The translations under genes were made by a program, and so were the position numbers. Source: Agarophyton chilense (lineage: Eukaryota; Rhodophyta; Florideophyceae; Gracilariales; Gracilariaceae). From it: a DNA stretch of 64,000 nt. The notes beneath the pieces are model-generated. The model was not told where the DNA came from. It was given only the letters and a program-made list of their open reading frames with translations, and searched no databases. Position 1 is the stretch's first letter. Every line of letters begins with the position of its first letter. The DNA is taken from the NCBI GenBank assembly GCA_030374765.1, contig JARGXX010000036.1:1-64000 (forward strand). Direction: 5' to 3'. This document shows, piece by piece, positions 11,521 to 20,404 of this stretch.

Positions 11521-13513
11521 TCCCGGTAAGATTGATGTTATTAAGAATTGGCCAAAGCCCATCAGTATAACCAAACTACGGAGTTTCCTGGGCCTCGTTC
11601 AATTCTTTCGAAGATTTATCCCGCGTTTTTCCTTGCGTGCCGCCCCGCTCACGGCCCTCACACAGAAGAACTCTAGTCTCAAAGACTGGAATTCGGCTGC
11701 CAATGCGTCGTTTGTGGATCTGAAGGAAGGACTGGTATCAGCTCCTGTGCTTGTACCCCCAGACTGGTCTCGGCCGTTCCACGTCCATAATGATGCATCG
11801 CAGCTGGCAGTGGGCGCCACCCTCACGCAGCATGATGAGGATTCTCGAGACCGGGCCATTGCATATACCTCCAGGAAGCTGAATGCCGCTGAACAGAACT
11901 ACACAGCTAACGAACGGGAGCTTTTGGGATTGATATGCGCCCTACAACGATTTAGATGCTACCTATAGGGGTCTACTTTCGATGTTTTTACGGATAATCA
12001 GGTTGTGGCTAATCTTTTTACGAAGAAGTCTCTGAACCTCCGTGAGGCCAGGTGGTTAGATATTCTTGGCTCGTTCAACATTCGCGAGGTCAGCTTAGTC
12101 CAGGGGAAATTACATGTACTGGGTGATGCTCTATCACGAATCCCGGACCGTCCGTGTATCCAGCAGATTCAATGCCTCACACCGTCGCTTGCGGAACTCG
12201 AGGAGACCATTGGACAATATGACAGGGATCAGGTCCTTGGTCCGATCATGGCTGCTCTTGACGGGCGTTGGACCGCTGATGCCAAGGAACGCAAACGGAT
12301 TGAGGTTTTGTTGCCTTCATTTTCCAAGGAAGGCTCTCGTCTTTTATACAAAGGCAAGCTTTGTGTACCGGCGCATTGTCGCCGAGAGATTATGAGCCTG
12401 GCCCATGATTCCAAAGTAAATGGTCATTTTGCATTCGCGAAGACACTTGCACGACTTGCGGACTTTCATTGGAAGCATAAGGCCAGGCAGGTAAAGGAGT
12501 ACTGCGAAGGTTGTGGAATCTGTCAACAACAGAAAGATGCTGATGTATAGATGTTGAACGACCCTACACCTCTTCCTGTGCCTACGCGTCGGTGGGGCTT
12601 CGTTGCCACTGACTTCAAAGTGAAGCTACCAAAGACAGAACGAGGGTTGGACTCTATCTCTACCTGGGTAGACAGGTTTTCACGGCGAGTTCGTTTCGTG
12701 GCATGTAAGGAAACCGATAAGGCGACTGATATCGCGCAGGTTTTCTTTAGGAACATTTTTCCCCACCACGGGCTACCGGACTCGCTCATTTCGGACCGGG
12801 ATCCTCGGTTCGTTTCAGCATTTTGGAAAGCGTTGATGGATCTATGAGGAGTCGAGAGCCGGATGTCTAGTGCACGACATCCCCAAACCGATGGCGCTTC
12901 TGAGGTCATGAATCGAATGATAGAGAAATACATTCGTTGCTTTTGTTCATTCGAACAAACCGATTGGGACTTGCTACTTCCAAGTGCCGAGTTTGCGTAC
13001 AACTCAGCGGCTTCAGAGGATCTTGGAATGTCACCATTTGAAGTGGATCTTGGATGGAAACCGAAGGCTCCATTAGACGCTCTGTTTAGGCATTCTACTA
13101 CAGTGAAGTCCCTTGGCGATTTTCGGGATCGGATGAAGATGGTATTGGAAGACGCCGCGTATGCCCATGAATTGGCAAAAGCCCGACAGACTGCGGAATC
13201 AAGCGTACATTGCCGCGTTCCAGACTGCAAGGTCGGAGATGAGGTGTGGGTTTCTCGAAAACTCTTTCGAGACTCCTATTCGAAGGCTCAAGCGTCCGCT
13301 AAGTTGTCCGCTCGTCGCGTTGGCCCGTTCCGCATATTGGGCCTGGTCGGAAACAATGCAGTGCACCTAGACTTTCCTTCACATATTCGGACCCACCCAA
13401 TCGTGCATGTTTCCCACACCAAGCCGCACCGCGTCCAGCCGAAGGGTATGTCTCACCTTGTCGTCACACACCGCTGCCTGTATCAGACAATGAGCGCCCT
13501 CTCTTCAATGTAG
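11521..13513 (+). pseudogene. Pol of gypsy element 2: RT end, RNase H, integrase
   Basis: PGKIDVIKNWPKP and LRSFLGLVQFFRRFIP mark the RT/RNase H connection. RNase H shows VHNDASQLAVGATLTQ and NYTANERELLGLICAL, then TAG at 11966-11968, then FDVFTDNQVVANLF and LGDALSRIPD. The zinc-binding region has HDSKVNGHFAFAKT and CEGCGICQQQK. A TAG at 12548-12550 is followed by the integrase core: VATDFKVKLPKT, LISDRDPRFVSAFW, a stop at 12845, then SSARHPQTDGASEVMN. The C-terminal SH3-like part ends THPIVHVSHTKPH. All pieces share one frame. Confidence 0.9.
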
Positions 13514-13726
13514 GCCTTATTTTGTCTCACCGCAAACGGGGACGCGGTTATCAGTGGCTCGCTTTATTGGAAGGTTCAAACACACACGATGCATAATGGA
13601 AGCCTACACGTGACTTTGTTGATAGTGACGGCACATTGACTAAGGCCTTCCACGAATACATTGTGCGAAACAACCTACTATCTCATTTGCATTGACGAGG
13701 ACGTCAATAGAGTGGGAGGATAAAGG

Positions 13727-14097
13727 TGCAACGACTAAATTTGACTACGACGAATGGTCGTCACCGAAGACAAACAGTCGACTACGACGAATGTTCGTTG
13801 CACCAGACAGTAACTGATCCAGTCGGGATGACGGGTGCGTAGGGAACTGAGATGGAAGCAGAGTGAAGGGTTGTAGGCCAAACAGTCGAATTGGAACCCG
13901 GAGGGATGCGAGAAGAGTGAAGGTTTGTGGGACAAAGAGTAGAATTAGAACCCGAAAGGATTCCAGGCGGCTGCTATAAAACCCACTGTAGAGACCAGAT
14001 CGTTTGAAGGGATCTACGGCATCGGCCCGTCAGGGAATAGTTCCAATAAACTTGTCCGGACTGCTGTCACCATTAACTACCTAAGGTCTCTGTTGCA
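13727..14097 (+). repeat. 3' LTR of gypsy element 2
   Basis: The 371-bp sequence has perfect inverted ends TGCAAC...GTTGCA and follows a purine tract directly. A TATA-box sequence TATAAAA lies at 13975-13981 and an AATAAA at 14045-14050, a normal U3-R-U5 arrangement in plus orientation. It contains two internal repeats: GACTACGACGAAT (two copies near 13745-13790) and a roughly 55-bp unit near 13865-13960 carrying AGTMGAATTRGAACCCG. The LTR ends two bases before the ATG of the MLH1 fragment. Confidence 0.82.
13975..13981 (+). promoter_or_regulatory. TATA box in the LTR of element 2
   Basis: TATAAAA in the LTR, about 120 bp upstream of the MLH1 fragment ATG and pointing toward it. In an LTR this normally sets the start of the element transcript; here it could drive the downstream fragment. 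Activity is inference. Confidence 0.4.
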
Positions 14098-14099
14098 AT

Positions 14100-15155
14100 A
14101 TGCCTCCGCGACCGCTCTCACGAAAGCGGAGCCATACCTATCTTATGCTACAGAGCAATACTCATATTACTGAATCAAAAGAGAAGTCTTCTAGACATAA
14201 ACATACTAAAGACAAGATTAGAACAGGCTCAAACGCTCCGGTTGATCTCTACGACGTGTTTCTTGCTACTCAAGAAGCAAAGAATGCAGCGATTGGAATC
14301 CAGGCCAGCCGCCGTCGGCGACCTGATGCGGAACCTCTCTTGACTTCCGTTGATAATCTGTTAGACAAGGTTAAGAGAGATTCACATTCAGGTCTCTGTG
14401 AGATTTTGCGAGAACACCAATTTGTCGGTGTAGCCTCGGAGAGATTTGTTCTGTTGCAATATGAAACAAAATTGCTGATGGCAGATGTGCCATCCCTACT
14501 GAGGCAACTGATATATCAGCAGACCTTGATTCGATTTGCAGATATGGAAGCATTTACTCTGAAACCCCCGGCGCCAATCATGAAGCTGTTAACCAATTAT
14601 CTGTCAACCAATCCAGAGTGCTTAATCACTCGAAGAATTAACGCAGAGTCCTGTGCCATGGTACTACTGGAAAAGGGTCCCATGTTATCAGAGTATTATT
14701 CTCTCTCCACGGAAGGAGATACCCCGCAAACCCTCCACTTAAAAACGCTGCCCCAGATCATTCCCAATGTGCTGCCTGACCTTCGCTTCTTGGGCTCTTT
14801 TTTATATCATCTTGCTGTAGACACAGACTGGAATGAAGAGGAGCGGTGTTTTCGGTGTGTTTCAGAGGCCTTTGGAGAATGGTACGGCAGTCATTGGAAT
14901 CCCATGTTAAGTCTCTCAGAGCGTGAAAGTCCAGATTGGCCGTGCGGAACCGATAACGAATTTCCCCTTGATGATGAGTCCTGGAAGTCTTTGAAGGCTG
15001 AGAACGAGAGTCAAGGGCGAAATTGGGTTATTCGCCATGTACTGTTTTCCGCTATGCGCAGCAACTACCACCCTCCGAAAAAATTTCTTACTGAACGAGT
15101 CTTGAGAGAAATAACTACAACGTCACGTCTGTATAAGGTCTTTGAGCGATGCTAG
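14100..15155 (+). CDS. MLH1: MLH1 C-terminal domain (DNA mismatch repair), N-terminal ATPase absent
   Basis: This 351-residue ORF matches the C-terminal dimerisation domain of MutL homologue MLH1: LLTSVDNLLDKV, EILREHQFVGVASERFVLLQYETKL, LIYQQTLIRFADM, VDTDWNEEERCF, and the diagnostic C-terminus LYKVFERC. MLH1 is usually about 700-770 residues, with a GHKL ATPase in its N-terminal half. No ATPase motif is present here or in the upstream kilobases, which are retrotransposon. Residues 1-60 are basic and low in complexity, like the normal interdomain linker. In the family this domain pairs with PMS1/PMS2/MLH3 partners, and the terminal cysteine completes the partner endonuclease site. The frame is open throughout, so the piece could still be made, or it is a recent decapitated gene or the last exon of a split one. 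Confidence 0.88.
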   Translation: MPPRPLSRKRSHTYLMLQSNTHITESKEKSSRHKHTKDKIRTGSNAPVDLYDVFLATQEAKNAAIGIQASRRRRPDAEPLLTSVDNLLDKVKRDSHSGLCEILREHQFVGVASERFVLLQYETKLLMADVPSLLRQLIYQQTLIRFADMEAFTLKPPAPIMKLLTNYLSTNPECLITRRINAESCAMVLLEKGPMLSEYYSLSTEGDTPQTLHLKTLPQIIPNVLPDLRFLGSFLYHLAVDTDWNEEERCFRCVSEAFGEWYGSHWNPMLSLSERESPDWPCGTDNEFPLDDESWKSLKAENESQGRNWVIRHVLFSAMRSNYHPPKKFLTERVLREITTTSRLYKVFERC

Positions 15156-15933
15156 ACTTTCAAGTTAGGCCAGAAATGAAAAGCCAGCGCAGTTTATTCC
15201 ATTTGTCGAAGTTCGTTTCAACAAAGGATAGTATTGAGACACGGAAGACGGAGGAAGCTTCTCCAATTAAAGCTCTACTCTGCGTTCTATCTCTTGATAT
15301 TCATTAGTGGTAGTTTTGTCAAGGATCTTGTAAACGCATCACCATTAATCTTTGTACCGAAATGCACCGCTGGTTTCGTGACTCCACTTCGTATTGCACC
15401 AGGCTAATCATCAAGTAATTAACAATTCTGAATGAGCCGAAGGGATAAAACCATTGCGAAGGCGATGGGAGTGCGATTTGAGCTCCAATCTTGTAAAGGT
15501 ACGTAATTTTGTTGTTGACTTGACGCTTTTTCTCGATTGCGATCTTCAACTTTTGAAACAGCCGAAAACCAGCAGGTCTTTGAAGCTCCAATCATCTGTG
15601 ATCAGGGAACTATTCTAGTTCTGGACAAACGTAATGTCATTCCTTCTGCCTATTAGCACGAATAAAGCTCTTCGGTTCTGAATATGCAGTTGTGGCGACA
15701 CAAGCTGACGTGATGATTGTCTTCATCGAATTGTTCTGATTTCTAGTTGTTTGCCAGAGAGCAATCCAGAATTCCAATTGACTGCAATCCAGTAGATTGC
15801 GTTACATCTCTCCTTAACTTGCTAAACATGGCCCTAGGCAGATTTCAAGACAACCCAGTTTTTACGTTTTTGTACATGTTAAAAGATAGTTGTGTGCAAT
15901 AAGAAAGACTGGGCCCAAGCACTGAGAATCACC
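15156..15933. other. Intergenic region
   Basis: It lies between two gene 3' ends (MLH1 fragment on plus, membrane protein on minus). I see no coding sequence, RNA gene or clear repeat. A short minus-strand ORF (15319-15591) has no recognisable feature. Confidence 0.35.
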
Positions 15934-16935
15934 TCACGGCGTAAAACATTCTATTGGCATCACTGATTCATTCGGGTTTTTTGTTTTGATGAGGACGTCA
16001 TCAAGATTTTTTTCTTTGGGATTATCTTCGTCCCTCAAGTTGGATTCGCCAGTTACTTGAAGTTCGTCGGCGATAAGTGCTTTTATCCTTCGGAATATAA
16101 AGTTTATTCGGTTCAAGCGATTTAGAAGGAGAAACAATACGCCAGAGACAAGGATTGCGAAAATAATTGCGACGTGAGCTTTTGCCGCTCGAGCTCCTCC
16201 AACAATTGTGAAATCCAAAACACGATGTCCCCAGTCCCTGGTCACTGTGTACCGAATTCGTGCGAAAAGGAGCCATGCAGTGATGAAAGCAATCGCGACA
16301 AACACATAGGCAAGCTGAAACCCCATCCGCAACGAGAGAAAGAAATCCACAAAGAGAAGAAGAAAATTGACCGCGTGGACAAGTACGCGCGGCATTATCA
16401 TCCCTTCCCTCTCTTGAAGCAAAAGCTAGAACGCAAGATCTGCTCCCGTAGAGAGTGATAGAAATAGTTGGTACGTGCAAACAGTGGAATTGGCCAAGAG
16501 TGGGAAGGACCATCGCCCAGACATGATTGAAGACGATAGTTCCGGGTACAAGCGATACAGCAATGAACTGATAGTCGCGAGAATCATTGTGCTAGTTACA
16601 CCCAAATATATCCATGTGATGAACCATCCGTAATTGAATTGTCCACTCGGGGCGAGCAATCCGAGAGTAAATACAAAAAGGCATGTGCAACATAATCGCC
16701 AAAGGAGAATCACGCGCGAAGACACCCAAACGGAGCCTCCTGCTTCCGACAGAGTGTGAGACTTGAAAGTAGGAAATGGATTATCCGGTGCCAACACGCG
16801 AGTTTCCAGCTGATGTTTACGTGCCGAATCTTGAGACTGAAAAGACCTGCTAGTGGATTGAAATGCACTTTTAGTGGACTCAGCGTTCGCATCGAGGGTA
16901 CTGGAGATGACCGTTGTTTTGCAGTTCTTCTCCAT
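15934..16935 (-). pseudogene. FAR-17a/AIG1 or Rolling-stone-like multi-pass membrane protein with one in-frame TAG
   Basis: The first ATG is at 16935 (MEKNCKTT). After a Ser/Thr-rich N-terminus come about six hydrophobic segments: VILLWRLCCTCLFVFTLGLL, FITWIYLGVTSTMILATIS, the STVCTYQLFLSLSTG region, VLVHAVNFLLLFVDFFLSL, LAYVFVAIAFITAWLLF and AIIFAILVSGVLFLLLN. The HAVNF..DFFLS and WIYL patterns match the FAR-17a/AIG1 and Rolling-stone families, whose animal members include fatty-acid-ester hydrolases. A single TAG at 16426-16428, after GADLAF, splits the frame; the family often has tryptophan here, so TGG to TAG is the simplest explanation. Everything else is open for about 330 codons. It may be a young pseudogene, an allele or a sequence error. 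Confidence 0.62.
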
Positions 16936-18605
16936 GACGTAGAGCACTGGGAGGTATTTGGATGATTTCCATCGCGTTTATCCTAACGGTAAAGAACTAA
17001 ATCAGTCTACAACCAGAACGGTCAGGAACCCGAACAAACCGAACTTTAGTACTTGGACATGAAAGCACGGAGATGACAAATATGAGAATGAGGTTGTCAG
17101 TAGAACAAGGAACAAAGTCGTGATGGGGGGAGGGCGACTATTTGTTGAACAATATTGCAAGCGAAACGAGCCAGCTAGAATCTGATGGGAAACTCGGTCT
17201 CAGGAGCGTGTATGTATTCAGTCCATGAAAAAGATGCTGTAGCTTGTTAGAATTGCGGTTGAGCGTGCTCATGAGATGAGCAGGCTCATGAGCAGTGCGA
17301 TGGGAGATGAATTGGCGTTGGAGGCCAGTGCGGGTACGATAGCCGTAGCAAGCACAGTTCTGTATTCATGGCCGAATGCATGGTTGAATGCATCGGTTCG
17401 CACGGAAGCCACCTAAGCAGCTCATTTACAGGCGGCGACAGGAAGATGTGCCACACGGCCACGCTCCTGAGACCATACGGCACAAGTCCACAACTCCAAC
17501 GCGTCGCCGCCCCACTCGGAGTGTGCGCACCTCAACATCCAACCAGTTGCTGGTGTGTCGGAACATGTGAAGCACGCTGTCGCTGTCAAATCTTTCCACA
17601 CGCGTTCCAATCGAGATTATGTGCAACGTTCAAATCACACACCCCTTGGCGCTTGCCATGAATGCGGTTTGCACGTACGCCACCCTACGTCACGTGGAAA
17701 CCTGCTTCCTTCGATTCGCTTTCAGTGCCCTGCGGATACGAGTCCTCCTGCCAAATTATGCCCGATGCTGCAAGGGAACGAGCAGTTCACAATTTCAGAC
17801 TCAATCGCACTCGCGCGTTGTCGATCAGAAAAGCAGTGTCTCTCTGCATCTCATGCCGTGCTTTCGCTGACGATGGACGTGAGCTGTTGCGAGGCTTACA
17901 GCCCCGCACAATTGGAATCGTACGCAGATGCGGTATGCCAATTATCATGATCACGAGGAAAGGTCCCCTCACGTGCTCTAAAGAGGTAAGCGAGTACTGG
18001 CGGCGGCTCTTTGCCGGATAGCGGCTCCAAGGCGCGAGAGTTGCGCGCGCGAGAGAAGACTGATTGAGAGGTATTGCGTGCAGGCGGAGCGTTGAGTGGA
18101 ACGGAGATGCCCTTAGCCGGCGCTGTAGCGCAAGCGATGGAAACAAAAGTCGTTAGATATGGCGGCACGGCGTCAACGACGAAGAAGACGAGGCGGTGTA
18201 TCATAATGTGGAGTGAGGTGGGAGCCGGCGAGGAGACGAAAGGCAGCTTCGCTGAAATTTTTGCTCAACAGTTGTTAGAATCCAGCGCAAAGCAAGCGCG
18301 CTTCGCACTTGCGCGCTTCGCACTTGCTTTGATTGGATCCTGGAACAATGCGAAGTCAGCGCTTCCGCTTCCGTTGCAAGATTACGCCTGTTTTCGTCAA
18401 AGCTGAATTCAACCACCGCGGATGGTTCCAACGCCGCGCCTTTGTTTTCCATCAACCTCGAGACAATCACAGTGCCAAACCTGCGCTGAACTCACGAATC
18501 CTTTGACCATTCTCCCTCCTGGTAACCTACTCCGCTGCGGAGGGGAATGACCACTCGCTTCTCGCACCTCTACCGTAGCGCTCAAGAGCCACGTCAAGGT
18601 TCACC
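16936..18605. other. Intergenic region with hairpin, upstream of the Uma2 gene
   Basis: Several short overlapping ORFs occur on both strands (17286-18200), but none has recognisable domains or a consistent frame. I treat the stretch as non-coding. The only structured element is the inverted repeat at 18288-18331. Confidence 0.35.
18288..18331. repeat. Hairpin with internal GCGCGCTTCGCACTT duplication
   Basis: CAAAGCAAG (18288-18296) is exactly inverted as CTTGCTTTG (18323-18331). Between them GCGCGCTTCGCACTT is present twice in tandem. It lies 275 bp upstream of the Uma2-like ATG. Function unknown. Confidence 0.6.
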
Positions 18606-19802
18606 ATGTCTTATTCGTCGCGCATCCCCCCACCTCCGTCCCCGCCGGACTCAGCTCTGAGCGACGATTCCAACCCTCAAGCAGCCCCGTTTTCGGCGAA
18701 CCCCCAGCCTAGCGCATCCCCAAAGCTTCCCCTAGACAACAAACTGGGAGCACTGCACCTGACGCCTTGCTCACTGGAAGAATACTTCAACGTCGATCCT
18801 TCTGTGTTTGGCTTGTATGAGTACGTGGACGGCCTTCTTGTTGCACTACCGATGGCCGATGATCATCACGATGAAATAAGCCACATGATGCAGGCCTCGG
18901 TTCATACTCGATATGTCGAAGGAAAGACATCACAAATACCCTTTCTACAGGCAGGAACTGCTATTCCACCAGAGTCTCCATCTTCGTCGCGCTCTCCGCG
19001 TCGAAGACGTGTGAGAAGGCCGGATATTAGCACTGGTCGCTTGTTGACGCAAGCAGAAAGACTTCAACTCTCTCCCAACTCCCAAAAAGTCACTCACCCT
19101 CTCGGTAGACCTCCGGAAACTGTTGTTGAAGTTACCAGCAAGAACGAGACGACCGACACTGTGATCAAAGTACGCGAGTATGAACGAGCCGGTGTTAACC
19201 AGTTCGTCATCGTGAATAGAGATACCACCTGTGATGACGAAAAGAAACGCGATCCACGCGTTGAAGTATACAAAATGAATCGGGAGACAGGTAAATATTA
19301 TCCCAAACGCGTATTCCGTGGAGAAGAATCTGTTGATCTTGGTCCTTGTGGCGATCACAGGCCCAAGGATCTGTTCAAACCGGATCCGTCAAAAACGCTT
19401 GATGATCTCGCATCCTCTTTCCGTTCTAAAGACGCAGCGCTGGCTTCGAAAGACGCAGAGAAGGAAGAGCTGCGTCGTTCAAAAGACGCAGAGAAGGAAG
19501 AGCTGCGCCGTTCGAAAGACGCAGAGAAGGAAGAGCTGCGTCGTTCAAAAGACGCAGAGAAGGAAGAGCTGCGCCGTTCGAAAGACGCAGAGAAGGAAGA
19601 GCTGCGCCGTTCGAAAGACGCAGAGATAGAACAGATGCGTTTGGAATTGAAAAGTGGAACGTCCAAGCACAGAAGGCTCAGGGAAAAGGTGAAGAAAGAA
19701 TACCCTAATGTGAGCTTGAGCAACTCCAGTGGAAGTTCGAGTGCAAGCCCCACAAACAGTCCAAAGAAAAAGAAGTCCAAACGTCCACAACGGAGACACT
19801 GA
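18606..19802 (+). CDS. Uma2-family PD-(D/E)XK nuclease-like protein with hendecad coiled coil
   Basis: The 398-residue single-exon protein starts in a good context (TTCACCATGT). Residues 1-45 are Pro/Ser-rich. Residues about 50-205 match the Uma2 (DUF820) fold: E72-YVDG, a variable middle, RRPD140, ETVVE175VTSK, a lysine near 188 and the YERAGVNQFVIVNRD strand-helix. D140, E175 and the lysines are where PD-(D/E)XK nucleases place metal-binding and catalytic residues. The family is abundant in cyanobacteria and other bacteria and its function is poorly known; cellular substrates are not established. Residues 281-346 carry the 11-residue SKDAEKEELRR repeat, then a basic Ser/Lys tail with KKKKSKRPQRR that could act as a nuclear signal. 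A bacterial origin by transfer followed by a eukaryotic C-terminal addition is inference. Confidence 0.8.
   Translation: MSYSSRIPPPPSPPDSALSDDSNPQAAPFSANPQPSASPKLPLDNKLGALHLTPCSLEEYFNVDPSVFGLYEYVDGLLVALPMADDHHDEISHMMQASVHTRYVEGKTSQIPFLQAGTAIPPESPSSSRSPRRRRVRRPDISTGRLLTQAERLQLSPNSQKVTHPLGRPPETVVEVTSKNETTDTVIKVREYERAGVNQFVIVNRDTTCDDEKKRDPRVEVYKMNRETGKYYPKRVFRGEESVDLGPCGDHRPKDLFKPDPSKTLDDLASSFRSKDAALASKDAEKEELRRSKDAEKEELRRSKDAEKEELRRSKDAEKEELRRSKDAEKEELRRSKDAEIEQMRLELKSGTSKHRRLREKVKKEYPNVSLSNSSGSSSASPTNSPKKKKSKRPQRRH
19446..19643 (+). repeat. 33-bp coding tandem repeat, five near-identical copies plus a diverged sixth
   Basis: Units start at 19446, 19479, 19512, 19545, 19578 and 19611. Each encodes SKDAEKEELRR, and the sixth diverges after SKDAE. 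Copies differ mainly by silent TCG/TCA and CGT/CGC alternation in a two-unit pattern, pointing to recent expansion. An 11-residue period with this charge pattern predicts a hendecad coiled coil. The copy number is likely to vary between individuals. Confidence 0.9.
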
Positions 19803-20404
19803 ACACAGTTTTGGACTGCACAATCATTAGATATGCTTTGTTGTGACATTTTTGGGCCCATTTGTTTGTGTTTCATTAAGAGGTCTGATTGTATTGCTTA
19901 TCTCAACGGTACCAGAAGATCAAACCCAAGAACGCACAAATTTAGAACTAGGTTCACCCGCACGGAGTAAAGACTCAATTGTCGTTCTTGTTCATTACAC
20001 TATTGCAACTCTTCCAAGTAATGCTATGCTGGTTGAGCTGATTCTGTGGACTTGCTGCAGCTCACGCACCATTTGTGACTGCAATGCGTGGGCGGACCAG
20101 TTCTGAGCATTGTACCGAGGATGTAGTGAAACTTGTTGGGAAACTATGGCATTCCCTACCATGATCAAGGATTCCCTTCGATGACACCAGAGCCTATGTC
20201 GAGGCCTAAACAGACCTCCAACTTCTAGCCTAACTTACGTCGTCATCATTTTCACGTTATACTGTAGTACGAACACAATCGCCCCACATCATCACACACA
20301 CTTGAGCAAGTCAATCCGGTGCACACAAACTTTGGCCTGTAGTTGTCTGTACGATTCCAACTTGCACAGCAGCTCTCTGTATGCACATGTGCAGCGCCGG
20401 ATTC
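19803..20404. other. Intergenic region
   Basis: 3' flank of the Uma2-like gene facing the 3' end of a minus-strand remnant. I see no gene or repeat. Confidence 0.35.

Larger units (their letters stand above)
11521..14097 (+). mobile_element. Ty3/gypsy element 2, 5' truncated, with 3' LTR
   Basis: Plus-strand order is RT connection, RNase H, integrase, polypurine tract (13711-13726, GGGAGGATAAAGG core) and 3' LTR (13727-14097). The 5' half is missing at the junction with element 1. Pol lies in a single frame from 11521 to 13513 with three stop codons and no frameshift, suggesting a relatively recent death. It belongs to a different lineage from elements 1, 4 and 5: its LTR is unlike theirs and no chromodomain is seen after integrase. 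Confidence 0.88.

Noticed and set aside
4690..13513. Genome-defence mutation (RIP-like) as the general cause of stop codons
   Set aside because: Several stops fit C-to-T changes, but others (for example TAG at 6114-6116, probably from a tyrosine codon) are transversions, so ordinary decay suffices.
17286..18204. A gene in the overlapping ORFs upstream of the Uma2-like gene
   Set aside because: ORFs on both strands are of similar short length with no domain, consistent frame or splice pattern.
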